From positions 3,070-10,928 of the forward strand of contig DCIH01000094.1 in the NCBI GenBank assembly GCA_002317575.1: a DNA stretch of 7,859 bases, given 5' to 3'. This DNA comes from Verrucomicrobia bacterium UBA1731. GTDB taxonomy: Bacteria > Verrucomicrobiota > Kiritimatiellia > RFP12 > UBA1067. Below are positions 6,756 through 7,859 of this stretch, piece after piece. The translations under genes were made by a program, and so were the position numbers. Each line of letters begins with the position of its first letter. Position 1 is the stretch's first letter. Under the pieces are notes generated by a model. The model searched no databases and was not told the origin of the DNA. It was given only the letters and a program-made list of their open reading frames with translations.

Positions 6756-6774
6756 TGGTTGTTTCGATGCCCGT

Positions 6775-6803
6775 ATTATGGCAAAAAAACCGACGGTGCG
6801 CAA
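6775..6803 (-). promoter_or_regulatory. Predicted promoter of the pilin-priA unit
   Basis: On the minus strand, TTGCGC (6803-6798) is a weak -35, followed by a 17-bp spacer containing a run of T, then TGC-CATAAT (extended -10; hexamer 6780-6775). Transcription would start near 6768, giving a leader of about 30 nt that contains the AAGGAG site. The -35 matches only 3 of 6 consensus bases; the extended -10 carries the call. Confidence 0.6.
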
Positions 6804-6826
6804 GAGGGTATTTTTCGATTTGCGCA
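6797..6826. repeat. Hyphenated inverted repeat TGCGCAA-N16-TTGCGCA, possible operator
   Basis: Perfect 7-bp arms at 6797-6803 and 6820-6826 are separated by 16 bp, lying midway between the divergent pilin and rnfA promoters. The left arm covers the predicted pilin -35 and the right arm lies just upstream of the rnfA -35 region. Arm centres are 23 bp apart, near two helical turns, which would suit a dimeric regulator. No cognate regulator gene is visible and the arms are GC-rich in a GC-rich genome, so function is inferred. Confidence 0.4.
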
Positions 6827-6836
6827 TTCCGCATTC
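6823..6836 (+). repeat. Tandem heptamer CGCATTC x2 in the rnfA promoter
   Basis: CGCATTC occurs twice without a gap, at 6823-6829 and 6830-6836, covering the place where the rnfA -35 would be (about 6827-6832), where no consensus -35 is seen. It could be an activator half-site pair or a small slippage duplication. It overlaps the right arm of the inverted repeat. Confidence 0.35.
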
Positions 6837-6846
6837 AGATGCGACG

Positions 6847-6855
6847 TGCTATACT
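6847..6855 (+). promoter_or_regulatory. Extended -10 promoter of the rnf operon, predicted leaderless
   Basis: TGC-TATACT is a 5/6 match to the -10 hexamer (6850-6855) with the TGn extension (6847-6849). Only six bases (TTCCCC) separate it from the rnfA ATG at 6862. Transcription should therefore start at or next to the A of ATG, giving a leaderless mRNA; there is no ribosome binding site. The conserved RnfA N-terminus excludes a later start. Confidence 0.7.
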
Positions 6856-6861
6856 TTCCCC

Positions 6862-7503
6862 ATGCGTTATCTGGTAATTGTCGTCGGTGCGGTGCTGGTG
6901 AACAATTTCGTTCTCAGCCGCTTTCTGGGTTGCTGTCCCTTCCTCGGCGTTTCGAAGAAAACCGAAACCGCCGTGGGCATGTCGGCTGCGGTCGTGTTCG
7001 TGATGACGATCGCCGCAGCAGTCACGTGGTCGCTCGAGCATTATCTCCTCCACCCCCTGGGGCTCGACTACATCCACACGCTCACGTTCATTCTCGTGAT
7101 CGCCGCGCTGGTGCAATTCATCGACATCGCCATGAAGAAGTTCATGCCGCCGCTTCACGCGGCGCTCGGCATCTTTCTGCCGCTCATCACCACCAACTGC
7201 GCGGTGCTCGGCGTGGCGGAACTCAACAGCAAGGGCGGCTACCCCTTCTTCACGTCCGTGTTCTTCGCGTTCGCGGCCGCGCTCGGCTTCGGACTTGCGC
7301 TCGTCATCTTCTCGGGCATCCGCGAAAAACTCGCGCACGCCGATCCGCCGCGCTGCTTCCGCGGTATCGCGCTCGCGCTCGTTACCGCAGGCCTGCTCGC
7401 GCTCGCGTTCATGGGCTTCTCGGGTCTCGTGACGGACGCGGACTTCAACAAGGCGATGAACGGCGCGGCCGAAAAGCCTACGACGGCGGAGGTGTCGAAA
7501 TGA
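6862..7503 (+). CDS. rnfA: Rnf electron transport complex subunit RnfA (RsxA)
   Basis: Integral membrane subunit of the Rnf complex, which couples electron transfer between reduced ferredoxin and NAD+ to Na+ or H+ transport. The 213-residue product is strongly hydrophobic with about six membrane segments. Hallmarks are VNNFVLSRFLGCCPFLGVSKK (begins at residue 13, SKK ends at 33) and LGIFLPLITTNCAVLGVA (102-119). Cys25 and Cys113 are the expected ligands of the intramembrane iron-sulfur cluster shared with RnfE. After the last membrane segment there is a hydrophilic tail of about 24 residues (190-213), making it about 20 longer than the usual 190-193. The ATG at 6862 is set by the conserved N-terminus; the frame runs open far upstream, across the pilin region, without meaning. 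It is the first gene after its own promoter and overlaps rnfB by ATGA. The related NqrE is the main alternative, but the RnfB neighbour settles it. Confidence 0.95.
   Translation: MRYLVIVVGAVLVNNFVLSRFLGCCPFLGVSKKTETAVGMSAAVVFVMTIAAAVTWSLEHYLLHPLGLDYIHTLTFILVIAALVQFIDIAMKKFMPPLHAALGIFLPLITTNCAVLGVAELNSKGGYPFFTSVFFAFAAALGFGLALVIFSGIREKLAHADPPRCFRGIALALVTAGLLALAFMGFSGLVTDADFNKAMNGAAEKPTTAEVSK
7488..7493 (+). promoter_or_regulatory. Shine-Dalgarno site of rnfB inside the rnfA 3' end
   Basis: GGAGGT lies 6 bases before the rnfB ATG at 7500. This strong ribosome site, lying within rnfA codons, fixes the rnfB start and, with the ATGA overlap, supports coupled translation. Confidence 0.8.
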
Positions 7504-7859
7504 GCGCGATTCTGCTGGCGGTTCTGTGCGTGGCGGGCATCGGCCTCGTCGCGGCCGTCGCTCTGGCGGCGGCGGACAAATACCTGTCGGTCAAGGAAGA
7601 CCCGCGCATCGGCATGATCACGGCGGCCCTTCCCGGCGCGAACTGCGGCGGCTGCGGCTTTGCGGGATGCGACGGCTACGCCCGCGCGCTCGTCGCGGGC
7701 ACCGCGCCGAACGGCGCGTGCGCCGCGGGCGGCGACGCGTGCGCCGCCGAAATCGCGAAGATTCTCGGCGTCGCGGCGACCGCCACGGAAAAGCGCGTCG
7801 CGCTCGTGAAATGCTGCGGCACGCGCTCCGAGGCGATTCGCGTGGGCGACTACAACGGC
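7500..7859 (+). CDS. rnfB: Rnf electron transport complex subunit RnfB, N-terminal part (3' end outside window)
   Basis: Iron-sulfur subunit that passes electrons between ferredoxin and the membrane part of Rnf. 120 codons are visible and the frame is open to the window end. Residues 1-24 form a hydrophobic N-terminal anchor. LPGANCGGCGFAGCDGYA (44-61) with Cys49, Cys52, Cys57 and then Cys74 is the RnfB-specific 4Fe-4S domain; EIAKILG (84-90) and RVALVKCCG (99-107) follow as in the family. The downstream ferredoxin-like clusters lie beyond the window. The start overlaps the rnfA stop (ATGA). The order rnfA-rnfB, starting from a promoter directly upstream of rnfA, predicts rnfC, D, G and E to follow, as in the proteobacterial rnfABCDGE order. 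Confidence 0.95.
   Translation, partial: MSAILLAVLCVAGIGLVAAVALAAADKYLSVKEDPRIGMITAALPGANCGGCGFAGCDGYARALVAGTAPNGACAAGGDACAAEIAKILGVAATATEKRVALVKCCGTRSEAIRVGDYNG

Noticed and set aside
6739..6834. Longer start of the pilin gene at 6834
   Set aside because: The extension would put about 32 residues before the prepilin leader and would cross the predicted promoter; the ATG at 6738 has a Shine-Dalgarno site and gives a canonical leader.
1..7859. Acetogenesis or Wood-Ljungdahl link between metF and rnf
   Set aside because: The genes are over 6 kb apart in separate units, metF is widespread for methionine synthesis, and no other pathway gene is present.
1..7859. CRISPR array, IS element, integrase, tRNA or rRNA
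   Set aside because: No regularly spaced repeats, terminal inverted repeats, transposase motifs, or cloverleaf/rRNA signatures were found by eye on either strand.

Overview
The window is a gene-dense, GC-rich bacterial chromosome segment with seven protein genes, two of them cut by the window edges. No tRNA, rRNA, CRISPR array, IS element or integrase is visible. The gene content suggests an anaerobic member of the PVC superphylum, such as a Kiritimatiellota or Lentisphaerota-like bacterium. The evidence is an orphan G/FTLVELLVVI-type pseudopilin of the sort common in those groups, an Rnf complex, a DUF1343/NamZ protein and the strong GC bias. This placement is an inference; no rRNA or marker phylogeny is possible here.

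Layout. Positions 1-538 (minus) are the 5' part of metF (methylenetetrahydrofolate reductase). A 67-bp gap (539-605) separates it from a divergent plus-strand operon. That operon holds nnrD (606-1454, NAD(P)HX dehydratase), a DUF1343/NamZ-like gene (1451-2554) and xseA (2559-3758, exonuclease VII large subunit). The first two overlap by ATGA and the third starts 4 nt after the second ends. Next, on the minus strand, is priA (3751-5955, replication restart helicase), whose end overlaps the end of xseA by 8 bp. priA appears to start with TTG directly after the TAA of the upstream pseudopilin gene (5956-6738, minus), in the same frame. A 123-bp divergent promoter region (6739-6861) follows, then rnfA (6862-7503) and the start of rnfB (7500 to the window end), again coupled by ATGA. 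There is no gene-free stretch above 300 bases.

Function. The genes are mostly housekeeping: one-carbon metabolism, nicotinamide cofactor repair, possible MurNAc or peptidoglycan recycling, DNA repair and replication restart, a pilin-like surface or secretion component, and a membrane NADH:ferredoxin ion pump. I see no dedicated multi-gene defence, mobile or biosynthetic system, and I do not claim a new one.

The most interesting signals are regulatory. All four recognisable promoters carry an extended -10 (TGn followed by a TATAAT-like hexamer). In three of them (metF, nnrD, rnfA) the start codon lies so close to the -10 that the mRNA should be leaderless or nearly so, whereas the pilin and rnfB have clear Shine-Dalgarno sites. 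Also notable are the pilin/priA TAA-TTG junction, a hyphenated inverted repeat between the pilin and rnfA promoters, and a divergent NamZ-like protein without a signal peptide.
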